Shown: piece by piece, positions 51,948-59,965 of the stretch | Position numbering within the stretch: the stretch's first letter is position 1 | How the letters are laid out: the number at the start of each line of letters is the position of its first letter | Source: an uncultured bacterium | GTDB lineage: Bacteria; Elusimicrobiota; Elusimicrobia; Elusimicrobiales; Elusimicrobiaceae | Direction: 5' to 3' | Assembly (NCBI GenBank): GCA_949296525.1 | Contig: CASFOP010000004.1 | Span: forward strand, 62,001 to 126,000 | Length of the DNA: 64,000 bases | Position numbers and translations under genes: made by a program | The notes under the pieces: model-generated | The model's database searches: none | What the model was told of the DNA's origin: nothing | The model's input: only the letters and a program-made list of their open reading frames with translations

Positions 51948-52289
51948 ATGAAGAGTGAGAAAAACGCCGCATTTACACTGATAGAGTTGTTAACGGTTGT
52001 TTTAATTATCGGTATTTTAACCGTCATATCCGTGCCGTAATACCGCCTGGCTGTGGAAAAAGCGCGCATTTCCTGGCTGTGGCCGGTGATGCGCAGGATT
52101 AAGCAGGCCATGGAAATCTATAAAATGGCTAACGGCCGGGGGTATGATCTTGACCTGTTGGAATTAAAGAGCCGTTGGGCGCAATGTTACGCATATGAAG
52201 AGGGGAATTTTGGCGACAAAGTCTGCGCTTCTTTGGGCGGGGAACTTGTGTCTGCGGAGGGCTGGCGCCTTTATTCCGTCCGGTTTTAG
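51948..52289 (+). pseudogene. Prepilin pseudogene with in-frame TAA
   Basis: The frame starts MKSEKNAAFTLIELLTVVLIIG, split by the cleavage site after Ala8, and reaches VISVP; the next codon is TAA (52038-52040) exactly where the family has Gln of LPQYR. Reading continues in the same frame with YRLAVEKARISWLW to a natural stop at 52287-52289. One C-to-T change of CAA explains it. The remaining head is also short (113 codons in all against 157-179). A decayed prepilin is the simplest reading; a sequencing error is the alternative. Confidence 0.8.
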
Positions 52290-52301
52290 ACCGGATTTGG
52301 C

Positions 52302-53129
52302 TTAATTGATTTTGCTGTGCGGGGGGACATCCCGGGTAATCCATTTGTTGGCGCCGATAATGCTGCCTTCACCTACGGTAATATTGCCCAAGACGGTAGT
52401 TTCGGCGTAAATAATGACGTCATCACCAATATTGGGATGGCGCTTGATGCCTTTGACCGGGTGGCCGTTTTCATCCAGCGGGAAACTTTTGGCTCCCAGC
52501 GTAACCCCTTGGTAAAGCTTGACGCGTGCGCCGATGACGCAGGTTTCCCCAATAACTACGCCCGTTCCGTGGTCAATAAAAAACGCCGGTCCGATTTGTG
52601 CCCCGGGGTGGATGTCTATGCCGGTTAAGCTGTGGGCATATTCCGTAATAATGCGCGGTATGATGCGTACGCCGCGTTTATATAAAAAATGTGCCATGCG
52701 CTGATAAGTAATTGCCATCACACCGGGATAGCAGAGCAAAGTTTCTATCTCGTCTATGGCAGCCGGGTCGCCTTCATAGGCGGCGCGAATATCTGTAAGC
52801 AAGAGCTTTTGTATGTCTGGCAGAGCCTCAGCAAAGGCGCGTGCGGTGTGAGCGGCTTTACTGCGGCAGGCGGCGCAGTCACCTTTTTGGCGGCAAAGAA
52901 GGCAAAGCGAATTTAAAATTTCCTGTTCCAAGCTGCGTGTGCAGTTGTTCAGCAAGGCCTCCTGTGCAGATGTGTCCCCGTGGAGGGGGTACTGGCACAG
53001 CAGGGAGCGAAAGCCTTTGAAAATACGCACCACCTCATCGGCCCGCGGGATAAAAGGGGCTTTTTCATAAAAGGTCTGGTCAAATGTATTTTGCAAGGCC
53101 TCAATAACGGCGGATTCTCTGTCAGACAC
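52302..53129 (-). CDS. cysE: Serine O-acetyltransferase
   Basis: 275 residues. It acetylates serine with acetyl-CoA for cysteine synthesis. The left-handed beta-helix has hexapeptide repeats and the SAT signature GIDIHPGAQIGPAFFIDHGTG around residue 170-190, with the catalytic His in IDHGTGVVIGE, then YQGVTLGAKSF. Unusual is C76-x2-C79-x5-C85-x2-C88 in the N-terminal helical part, a possible metal site. It is the last gene of the kdsA-lpt operon, 11 bases after lptB. A small hairpin TCCGGT/ACCGGA follows at 52279-52295. Confidence 0.93.
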   Translation of the reverse strand: MSDRESAVIEALQNTFDQTFYEKAPFIPRADEVVRIFKGFRSLLCQYPLHGDTSAQEALLNNCTRSLEQEILNSLCLLCRQKGDCAACRSKAAHTARAFAEALPDIQKLLLTDIRAAYEGDPAAIDEIETLLCYPGVMAITYQRMAHFLYKRGVRIIPRIITEYAHSLTGIDIHPGAQIGPAFFIDHGTGVVIGETCVIGARVKLYQGVTLGAKSFPLDENGHPVKGIKRHPNIGDDVIIYAETTVLGNITVGEGSIIGANKWITRDVPPHSKIN

Positions 53130-53140
53130 GGAATATCCCT

Positions 53141-53860
53141 TTACATCTTAAAATCTTCGCCTAAATACAGACGGCGCGCGTCGGGGTCGTTAAGCAGAGT
53201 ATTTTGATTCCCTTCCACCAGGATTTTACCGTCGTAAATTAGGTAAGCTCTTTCTGTCAGCGGCAGTGTTTCGCGCACGTTATGGTCGGTAATCAGCACG
53301 CCGATGCCTTTGTCCTTAAGTTTGAAAATCATATGACGCAGGTCGGACACGGTAATAGGGTCAATACCAACGAACGGTTCATCCAGCAAAATAATTTTTG
53401 GGTTGCTGATCATACAGCGCGCGATTTCCATGCGGCGCTTTTCCCCGCCGGAGAGCGTCCAGGCTTTTTGTTTGGCCAGTTTGGTCAGGCCGAACTCGGC
53501 CAATAGGCCGTCCACGCGGCGTTTTTGTTCTTCTTTATCGTCCAAAATACGCTCCAGCACAGCCAGCAGGTTTTCTTCCACAGTCAGCCCCTTAAAAATG
53601 GTCGGTTCCTGTGCCAGATAACCCAGGCCGTGGCGCGCGCGCTCATACATGGGCAGTGAAGTAACGTCTTCATTGTCTATAAACACCCGTCCTTTGGTGG
53701 GACGGATGAAGCCCGTCATCATGTAAAACGTAGTGGTTTTGCCCGCGCCGTTGGGGCCCAGCAGGCCCACAATTTCGCCGGATTTAACGTGGATATCCAC
53801 CCCTTTTACAACCATGCGGTCTTTGTATGTTTTGACGACATTATCGCTGCGTAGTTCCAT
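53141..53860 (-). CDS. lptB: LPS export ABC transporter ATP-binding protein
   Basis: 239 residues. LptB powers LPS extraction from the inner membrane with LptFG. Walker A GPNGAGKTT near residue 38, signature LSGGEKRRMEIAR near 142, Walker B IILLDEPFVGIDP near 162, H-loop ITDHN near 196. The start MELRSDN at 53860 fits. The genes for LptF/G are not in the window. Directly follows lptA and lptC, the usual order. Confidence 0.96.
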   Translation of the reverse strand: MELRSDNVVKTYKDRMVVKGVDIHVKSGEIVGLLGPNGAGKTTTFYMMTGFIRPTKGRVFIDNEDVTSLPMYERARHGLGYLAQEPTIFKGLTVEENLLAVLERILDDKEEQKRRVDGLLAEFGLTKLAKQKAWTLSGGEKRRMEIARCMISNPKIILLDEPFVGIDPITVSDLRHMIFKLKDKGIGVLITDHNVRETLPLTERAYLIYDGKILVEGNQNTLLNDPDARRLYLGEDFKM

Positions 53861-53893
53861 AAAAAATCCGTTTTTACACACCAGCGGTGCGGT

Positions 53894-54847
53894 TTATAAA
53901 GTTTCATTGGCGCGGGACTGGTTAATTTGTTCCGACACCGTCCAGCCTTCCACCTGCCCCGTCATTTTGATTTTACGGGTGGCGTTTTCGGCACTTACCC
54001 TGTCTGCTATTATAGCAAATGTGCCGTCCTGCGTTTTGCCCCGCAGCAGCGGCCGTCCGCCGTAAGCATAGGTATAACCTTCCCGGCCGTTGTATTCAAT
54101 GGTTTGGGCGTTTAGGCGGTAGTTATCATTTTGCGCTTCCGCATTGCCCTGTAAAATGGCGTAATTATCTTTTTGTTTGGCGATGATTTCTTTGGCTTTC
54201 AGCGTGGAAATTTTTCCCGCCGCATCCCTGTAAGTAACAAATACGCTGCCGGTTAAGTGATATACTTCCGTCTGTGTATTAAATTCGGCTTTGCGTGCCC
54301 AGGCGGTAATTAATTCGTTTTGTGCGGTGTGGTAAACCAGCTTGATTTTCTTTTTGCCCGCCGCTTCGGCGTTGCCCTCCCCGCTTTGGTAATTGTATAC
54401 GGCTTTGTCGGCGTACAGCTCATACCAGACGTTTTTGTTTTCATTGTAACGCAGATATACGTCTTCTTTGGCAGTCAGCAGATTTTTTTTACGCTGGGAA
54501 AGCGCATAACCGGCACGGAATACATAGATGCCGTTGTCATAGTGTACGTTTCCCTCAAATTCTTCTTCGGCTTTTTCTTTATAAATGACCCAGCGGTCGC
54601 TGCTAACCACGCCGCCCAGCGTATCGGGCAGGGAGGAAAACTTCTTATTTTTTAAATCCCGGGCCTTTTGCTGGGCTTCGGCGGCCTGGGAGGCGGCTGT
54701 GGGGGGGACGGCCACTGAATATTCTTTTTTGTCAGACAAGGAAAAACATCCGGCCAGCAGCAGCGGCAAAAACAACGTCAGAAAGGCTGCCCGTCCTGTA
54801 CCCGGCTTTTCTGCCTGCCGCGCGGAAAATCCCGTCTTTTGGCTCAT
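53894..54847 (-). CDS. lptA: LptA/OstA-like LPS transport protein, lipoprotein form
   Basis: 317 residues. A long n-region precedes the lipobox LLLAGC (Cys34). Then repeated OstA-type beta-strands: VHYDNGIYVFRAGYALSQ, ADKAVYNYQSGEGNAEAAG, and GNAEAQNDNYRLNAQTIEYN. Standard LptA is about 180 residues and soluble in the periplasm; this one is longer and lipid-anchored. Overlaps lptC by four bases (ATGA). Role as the LPS bridge is inferred from fold and neighbours. Confidence 0.85.
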   Translation of the reverse strand: MSQKTGFSARQAEKPGTGRAAFLTLFLPLLLAGCFSLSDKKEYSVAVPPTAASQAAEAQQKARDLKNKKFSSLPDTLGGVVSSDRWVIYKEKAEEEFEGNVHYDNGIYVFRAGYALSQRKKNLLTAKEDVYLRYNENKNVWYELYADKAVYNYQSGEGNAEAAGKKKIKLVYHTAQNELITAWARKAEFNTQTEVYHLTGSVFVTYRDAAGKISTLKAKEIIAKQKDNYAILQGNAEAQNDNYRLNAQTIEYNGREGYTYAYGGRPLLRGKTQDGTFAIIADRVSAENATRKIKMTGQVEGWTVSEQINQSRANETL

Positions 54848-55380
54848 TTGGCGGCCTCCTGCAGCTCCTTGATGTCCTGCGGCAGAGAGGTTTGCTGTTT
54901 TTTAAATTCAATGACTAGCAGCTTGGAATCTGTTTCTATTCCGCCGCGCGCCGTAACGGTGGTATTGCCGCGGGTAACCACGGTGGGCAGGTCGGACCAG
55001 ACACGGTCATTTTCCACATCATAGAAAAAGCGTTCCGTGCTCAGGTTGGTTTGCTCGGTAAACGAGCGTACGCGAGCGTTGCCCTCTATGCTGACAGTTT
55101 TGCTGGAATAATCAAAAGTGCCTTTTTTACCGGTTACTTCCGCCGCGGGCTGACCGTTTTCACTCAGCAGCAGATGGGGGTTGTACAGTATGGCATTGTT
55201 CATGTCGGCAAAATCCACTTCGTCTGAGCGTAGAATCCATTTTTTTTGGCTGTCTTTGGACTCAAAAATCGTTACGTTTTCTGCTCGCTGCATATCCCCG
55301 TCATCGGGCGAAAATTCCTTTTCACCGCCGCAGGCGGCTAAACACAGCGTCAGCAGAAAAAGGGCAGAAAGTTTTTTCAT
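54844..55380 (-). CDS. lptC: LptC-like LPS export protein, lipoprotein form
   Basis: 178 residues. Lipobox LCLAAC (Cys17) instead of the usual LptC membrane helix. The YrbK/LptC fold is visible: WILRSDEVDFADMNNAILYNPHL is the typical strand pair (positions about 49-71), then VTGKKGTFDYSSKTVSIEGNARVRS. LptC takes LPS from LptBFG to LptA. It overlaps both kdsD and lptA by four bases, so the three are co-translated. Confidence 0.87.
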   Translation of the reverse strand: MKKLSALFLLTLCLAACGGEKEFSPDDGDMQRAENVTIFESKDSQKKWILRSDEVDFADMNNAILYNPHLLLSENGQPAAEVTGKKGTFDYSSKTVSIEGNARVRSFTEQTNLSTERFFYDVENDRVWSDLPTVVTRGNTTVTARGGIETDSKLLVIEFKKQQTSLPQDIKELQEAAK

Positions 55381-56372
55381 GATTTCTTGTCCAACATGGC
55401 AATAAATTCAATCAGGTCTTTTTCGTCAATAATACCGACAACCCTGCCCGTTTTGTCCAGCACGGGGATATTGTCCACATGGGTGGAGTGAATCATTTTG
55501 GCCGCTTCTATGGCCGGAGCCGTGTCCAAAATATGATACGGGTTTTTTGTCATCACGTCGGTGATTTTTTTGTTGATAATATCGGCTCCACGCTGCAGTT
55601 CGCGGCGCAAATCACCGTCCGTAAAATACCCCAGCAGCTTGCCTTTTTTGTCCACCACGCTGGTGGCGCCGGCGGCGTTGCTTTTGGTCATAACCAGCAG
55701 CGCGTCTTTGACGGAGGCCGTTTGCGGCACGACGGGATTGTTTTTTCCCTTGCGCATAAGGTCTTTGACCTGCTGCGTCAGCAGTTTGCCCAAAGAACCG
55801 CCCGGGTGGAAAAGGGCAAAATCGGTTTTTTCAAAGTGTTTGATTTGCATCAGGCACACGGCCAACGCATCGCCCACTGCAAGCGTGGCGGTGGTGGAGG
55901 CCGTTGGAGCCAGGTTATAGGGGCAGGCTTCGCGCTCAATATAAATTTTAATGTGAATGTCTGACATCAGCGCCAGTTTGGAATTTTCATGCCCCGTCAT
56001 GGAAATAATGGTCAGCTTGCGCCGTGCCAGCGAAGGCAGGATTTTGTTGATTTCCTCGGTCTGGCCGGAAAAAGAAATGGCCAAAATCACGTCCCCGCTC
56101 ATAATCATGCCCAAGTCTCCGTGCAGGGCTTCCACCGGATGCACGAAAAAAGACGGCGTGCCCGTAGAGGCCAGCGTGGCCGAAATTTTGCGCCCGATGA
56201 TGCCGCTTTTGCCTATGCCCAGCACAACGACGCGGCCTTTGGTTTCGGCGCATACTTTGACGGCTTTTAAAAAGCCTTCATCCAGGCTCTTGCGCGAAAG
56301 TTCCAGCGCTTTGTGTTCCACGTTTAAAACTTTGCGGGCGGTTTGCAAAATTTCTTTTTCATCGTATTTCAT
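55377..56372 (-). CDS. kdsD: Arabinose-5-phosphate isomerase
   Basis: 331 residues. KdsD makes D-arabinose 5-phosphate from ribulose 5-phosphate, the first step to KDO. An SIS domain (about 40-175) has GIGKSGIIGRKISATLASTG and FSGQTEEINK; two CBS domains (about 205-325) follow with VMTKNPYHI. This is the full KdsD/KpsF architecture. Followed by lptC with an ATGA overlap. Confidence 0.96.
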   Translation of the reverse strand: MKYDEKEILQTARKVLNVEHKALELSRKSLDEGFLKAVKVCAETKGRVVVLGIGKSGIIGRKISATLASTGTPSFFVHPVEALHGDLGMIMSGDVILAISFSGQTEEINKILPSLARRKLTIISMTGHENSKLALMSDIHIKIYIEREACPYNLAPTASTTATLAVGDALAVCLMQIKHFEKTDFALFHPGGSLGKLLTQQVKDLMRKGKNNPVVPQTASVKDALLVMTKSNAAGATSVVDKKGKLLGYFTDGDLRRELQRGADIINKKITDVMTKNPYHILDTAPAIEAAKMIHSTHVDNIPVLDKTGRVVGIIDEKDLIEFIAMLDKKS

Positions 56373-56382
56373 GGATTGTCCC

Positions 56383-56550
56383 TCATTTCAGCCACGGGGT
56401 GGCTTCCGGGGCCGGTTTTGTGGGCCGGTACGGCGCGGGCAGTTTGCCGGCGGCATAAGAAATAATAAAAAACGCCGCCGTGCACAATACCAACAGTACG
56501 GCCAATACTTTTATATGCCATTTCAGGGTGGGGATAAAAGGCCCGGCCAT
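56383..56550 (-). CDS. Small single-pass membrane protein (55 aa)
   Basis: A 55-residue frame fills the gap between kdsA and kdsD. It begins MAGPFIPTLKWHIK, has one membrane helix (VLAVLLVLCTAAFFIIS, about 15-32), and ends with a Pro-rich tail (APYRPTKPAPEATPWLK). AGGGG lies seven bases before the ATG at 56550; the gap to kdsA is eight bases and to kdsD ten. No family recognised. Its place in the KDO/LPS operon suggests an envelope role; this is inference. Confidence 0.65.
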   Translation of the reverse strand: MAGPFIPTLKWHIKVLAVLLVLCTAAFFIISYAAGKLPAPYRPTKPAPEATPWLK

Positions 56551-56558
56551 ATGAACCC

Positions 56559-57386
56559 CTATTTAAATGTTTTGACCAGCGCGTCAATTTGGCAGAGCTG
56601 GCGCGTCATTTTTTCCGTCTGCTTCATGTCCAGCGAGTTCGGCCCGTCGGATAATGCCTCTTTGGGTTTGGGGTGCGCTTCAAAAAACACGCCCGCTATG
56701 CCCAGGGCCGTGGCCGCTTTGGCCAGCACGGGGGCCAGGGCGCTGTTGCCGCCTGTGGCGGTGCCCAGCGCGCCGGGTTTTTGCACCGAATGCGTGGCGT
56801 CAAAAATAACGGGATAGCCAAACTGTTTCATAATTTCCAGCGAGCGCATATCCACCACCAAATCCCCGTAGCCGAAGCTTGCCCCGCGTTCGGTCAGCAG
56901 GATATTATGGTTGCCTTCGGACTCAATTTTCTTAATGACTTGTTCCATGGCCGCCGGCGCCAGAAACTGGCCCTTTTTCACATTGACGGCCCTGCCGGTG
57001 GCGGCGCAGGCCAGGATTAAATCGGTTTGCCGGCACAGGAATGCCGGTATTTGCAAAATATCCGCTACGCGCGCCGCTTCTTCGGCCTGCCAGGGCTCGT
57101 GTACGTCCACCAAAAGCGGCAGTTTTAACAGGCGTTTTGCTTTTTCCAAAATTTCCAGCCCTTTGGCCAGCCCGGGCCCGCGGTAAGCGGACAAAGAGGT
57201 GCGGTTGGCTTTATCAAAAGAGGCTTTTAAAATATACGGGTGGCCGGTTTTGGCGATGATTTGTTTGAGTTTTTTGGCCGTGTCAATGTAATGCTTTTCG
57301 CTCTCAATGACACAGGTGCCCGCCATGAACACCAGCGGGAGCGTGTTGGAAATTTTGATATTGCCGATTTTGACTGTTTTTTGCAT
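56559..57386 (-). CDS. kdsA: 3-deoxy-D-manno-octulosonate 8-phosphate synthase
   Basis: 275 residues. KdsA joins PEP and arabinose 5-phosphate to KDO8P. Blocks: FMAGTCVIESEKHYIDTAKKL (usually AGPCVIE; here GT) at about 20-40, ILKASFDKANRTSLSAYRGPG in 50-75, DVHEPWQ, FLCRQTDL, NVKKGQFLAP, LTERGASFGYGDLVVDMRS and IFDATHSVQKPG. The Asn in KANRTS is the non-metal/metal type decider region; a metal-site Cys is seen in TCVIE. First gene of the LPS operon. Confidence 0.96.
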   Translation of the reverse strand: MQKTVKIGNIKISNTLPLVFMAGTCVIESEKHYIDTAKKLKQIIAKTGHPYILKASFDKANRTSLSAYRGPGLAKGLEILEKAKRLLKLPLLVDVHEPWQAEEAARVADILQIPAFLCRQTDLILACAATGRAVNVKKGQFLAPAAMEQVIKKIESEGNHNILLTERGASFGYGDLVVDMRSLEIMKQFGYPVIFDATHSVQKPGALGTATGGNSALAPVLAKAATALGIAGVFFEAHPKPKEALSDGPNSLDMKQTEKMTRQLCQIDALVKTFK

Positions 57387-57425
57387 AGTTATATCATAGC
57401 AAATTTAGGCCGTTCCGACGGCGGA

Positions 57426-57899
57426 TTAGTGGCGGACGATGTAGCCTTCCTGCCCTTCAATCTCCGTATCGGGGCCGTCTTCCTGGCCGGAATAACTCAT
57501 ACAGAAATTTTCACCCGCGCCGTTAAGCGGTACGCATACCAACTCCTGCAGCTCGTTTTGCGAGGCCAGGAAATACTGGATGTGCCAGTCCGGGTCTTTT
57601 AAACGCAGTTCCAGCTCCCAGCAGTTTTCCTGGGGATCCTGTTTGTCGCGGCAAATAAAAGTCAGCGTAAAATATTTCAGCATGCCTTTGTCATTAACTT
57701 CCCGCTCTATGCGCGCTGCGCTTGCTTCGGTAATAAAGCGGCCACGGTTCATGCGTTTAAACTGGCTCCACCAAATGGTGGCCTCCGTATTGCGTGCGCT
57801 TTGCACCGCGTTTTGATAGGCGGGCAGGGCAATGCCTACCAATATGCCTATAATAAGCACAACCACCAGCATTTCAACCAAAGTAAACCCTTTTTTCAT
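57426..57899 (-). CDS. Type IV prepilin-like protein 4
   Basis: 157 residues with a very short leader: MKKG before [14 protein letters not shown]. After the helix [20 protein letters not shown] replaces LPQYRR. The acidic head has two Cys pairs. Its start overlaps the stop of the AlbA_2 gene (ATGA). It stands apart from the other prepilins and on the opposite strand. Confidence 0.9.
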   Translation of the reverse strand: MKKGFTLVEMLVVVLIIGILVGIALPAYQNAVQSARNTEATIWWSQFKRMNRGRFITEASAARIEREVNDKGMLKYFTLTFICRDKQDPQENCWELELRLKDPDWHIQYFLASQNELQELVCVPLNGAGENFCMSYSGQEDGPDTEIEGQEGYIVRH

Positions 57900-59080
57900 A
57901 CGATATCCTTTTGACTTGCGCTGAGAAGGCGTCCTGTCAGGCCGCGCATATCTTTATCGTCTATGCGCAGCCCCAGGGACCAGGCGGTTGCCTGCAGCGT
58001 GTTTTGCAATATGTCCGGCAGGGAGGAGGCAATTTGGGCGATGTTGTAATTTTCATCCATGCGCAGATAGTCCTCCAACACCGTGGCGGCCTGTTTGCCA
58101 AACAGTGCGCGCAGGCCGCGGGTATTGTTCAGTTTCAGGCGGAAATATAAAGGCCCGCCGAAAGATAATTTGTTAAAAAATTTAATGGCGCAGCGGAAAA
58201 AACGCACCGTACGTGCGGCCAGTTCTTCAAAATTTACGGCCTGTGCCTCATGCCCGTTAAAAAGCACGGGGTGAGATACCTCCCATTTGCTCATCAGCAG
58301 GCCGTAGGAGTTAAATTCAGCCATATGATGCACTCCGCGTGCGCCGTTAATGGCGGCCAGGCCGTCCTGCACCGGCTGCAGGGCCATATGTTCCTGCGGC
58401 GGCAAGCCTTGAAAACAATACTCCATCAGGTCAGGCAGGCGGCGGAAATCAATCAGCGGTTCTTCGGGATACAGCGGCATCAGCGACAGCGCGGCCACGG
58501 TGCGCCCTTCGGAGCTGACGTTTTTGGTTTTGAGGTAATTTTCAAAATGGCTCTCGGCTTTGTCATATAAAATATGACGCAGGCGTTCGGATTTTTTACG
58601 GTGGTCCAGCAGCCACGGCAGTTTGTCCGGGTGAACCAAAATTTCGGGGCGGCTGCTCTGGCCCGTGCGGATATAGGCGCGTTTTAGTTTGCCCACCAGG
58701 TGGGGGGTTAAATTGCTCTGCGGAATATTGACCACCACAAACATGCGCTGGCCGTCTTTGCTGACACAGGTGTTGACGTCCACGAATACAATGGGGTCAA
58801 TATACGTTTGGATAATATCTTCAATGGTGTTGCGCATTTTTTCGTGGTATGGAATACCGGTAAAGGGCGCTTTTGGCTTGTCGTTTTTATCGTCGTTGAC
58901 GCCGATAATGACCGTGCCTCCCAGCGCATTGGCAAAAGACGCAATGGTCTTGGCGAATTTTTCTTTGTTTTTGGGCAGGAAATATTTGTAATCCAGCTGT
59001 TTGCCTTCCGGTTGCTGGGTCTGACAGAATTGGACTACATCTTCAAAAGTTAAATCGTTTACGGGTTTGTCAAAAAGCAT
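57896..59080 (-). CDS. AlbA_2 (Schlafen-type) domain protein
   Basis: 394 residues. The N-terminal AlbA_2 domain (about 20-145) shows [38 protein letters not shown] and the YIRTGQSS strand, as in putative ATP/DNA-binding Schlafen-like regulators. The C-terminal 230 residues match no family I know ([34 protein letters not shown]). The usual C-terminal ATPase/HTH parts were not seen. It is translationally coupled to a prepilin gene, which is unusual for this family. Confidence 0.78.
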   Translation of the reverse strand: MLFDKPVNDLTFEDVVQFCQTQQPEGKQLDYKYFLPKNKEKFAKTIASFANALGGTVIIGVNDDKNDKPKAPFTGIPYHEKMRNTIEDIIQTYIDPIVFVDVNTCVSKDGQRMFVVVNIPQSNLTPHLVGKLKRAYIRTGQSSRPEILVHPDKLPWLLDHRKKSERLRHILYDKAESHFENYLKTKNVSSEGRTVAALSLMPLYPEEPLIDFRRLPDLMEYCFQGLPPQEHMALQPVQDGLAAINGARGVHHMAEFNSYGLLMSKWEVSHPVLFNGHEAQAVNFEELAARTVRFFRCAIKFFNKLSFGGPLYFRLKLNNTRGLRALFGKQAATVLEDYLRMDENYNIAQIASSLPDILQNTLQATAWSLGLRIDDKDMRGLTGRLLSASQKDIV

Positions 59081-59175
59081 ACGTCCCCCTTGGGTTGCGG
59101 CGGGCCGCGTATAATATTTATTATAATAAAAACAATCTGATTTTAAAGGCCCGCGTTTTGCGGAAAAAGAATACT

Positions 59176-59919
59176 ATGAATGGACCCAATGCCAATCTGA
59201 CCCCGTGGGTGACGGAAAAATTTATTTCCGCCGCGCCGGCCGCCGCGGCCAAAGCGCTGGGCGTACTGGCCACGCACGAGGCCGTATTGCTGCTCAAACC
59301 CCTAAAGGCGGAGTATATTATCGCGTGCTTAAATCCCATGGAGCCGGAAAAGGCCGCCGCCGTGCTGCGCCGTCTGCCCTCACGCCAGAGCGCGTATGTG
59401 TTGGCACGGCTGGATTTGCGGCAGGGGGCCAAGGTGTTTGCGGCGTTTTCCGTTCCGCAGCGGGAAAAGATGAAAACCCTGTTGCCCGCGCCTGTATTGC
59501 GTGCGCTGCAGGACAGCGCTTCCTGGCCGGCCGGCAGTGCGGGTGCTTTGATGAATACGGATTTTTTGGCTTTTAAAACGGATGCCAGACTGACGGAAAT
59601 TATTGAAAAGCTGAAACTGCTGCCGCGCAAGAAACTGCCTGCGGCCTGTTTGGTAACGGCGCGGGACGGGAAACTGAAAGGATTTATCCGCACGGCGGAA
59701 CTGGCCTTTTATGCGCCGTCCAGCACGGCCGGCTCGGTAATGACGGACGCGCAGGGCGTGCCTCCGCAAAGCCCCGCCGAACAGGCACAGGAAATATTGG
59801 ACTCGGGGCAGCCGCTGGTGCCGGTTCTTGATGAAAACGGCGTGCCGCTGGGGGTGCTGGCGGAGCAAGACCGATTGCCCGCCTCATCGCAACGCAAAAA
59901 ACGCTTTGGCTGGTTTTAA
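59176..59919 (+). CDS. Soluble MgtE-like protein: MgtE_N plus CBS pair, no channel
   Basis: 247 residues. Residues 1-125 are helical repeats like the MgtE N-domain (ATHEAVLLLKPLKAEYIIACL, split here, and PEKAAAVLRRLPSRQSAYVL); residues 130-240 form two CBS motifs (ALMNTDFLAFKTDARLTEII; PLVPVLDENGVPLGVLAEQD). MgtE continues with a five-helix Mg2+ channel; here the protein stops at KKRFGWF. The start at 59176 has AAAAGAA upstream. It may be a stand-alone regulatory module. Followed by a strong terminator. Confidence 0.8.
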   Translation: MNGPNANLTPWVTEKFISAAPAAAAKALGVLATHEAVLLLKPLKAEYIIACLNPMEPEKAAAVLRRLPSRQSAYVLARLDLRQGAKVFAAFSVPQREKMKTLLPAPVLRALQDSASWPAGSAGALMNTDFLAFKTDARLTEIIEKLKLLPRKKLPAACLVTARDGKLKGFIRTAELAFYAPSSTAGSVMTDAQGVPPQSPAEQAQEILDSGQPLVPVLDENGVPLGVLAEQDRLPASSQRKKRFGWF

Positions 59920-59922
59920 AAT

Positions 59923-59952
59923 AAAAAAGCCCGGGGTTTTCCCGGGCTTTTT
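59923..59952. terminator. Bidirectional terminator
   Basis: AAAAAGCCCGGG-GTTTT-CCCGGGCTTTTT between convergent genes. Confidence 0.9.
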
Positions 59953-59965
59953 GCATCCGTTCTTT

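Noticed and set aside
56369-56587. 72-codon frame overlapping the kdsA-kdsD gap
   Set aside because: It overlaps kdsA and runs into kdsD in a different frame; the 55-residue frame at 56383-56550 fits the gap and has a ribosome site and membrane helix.
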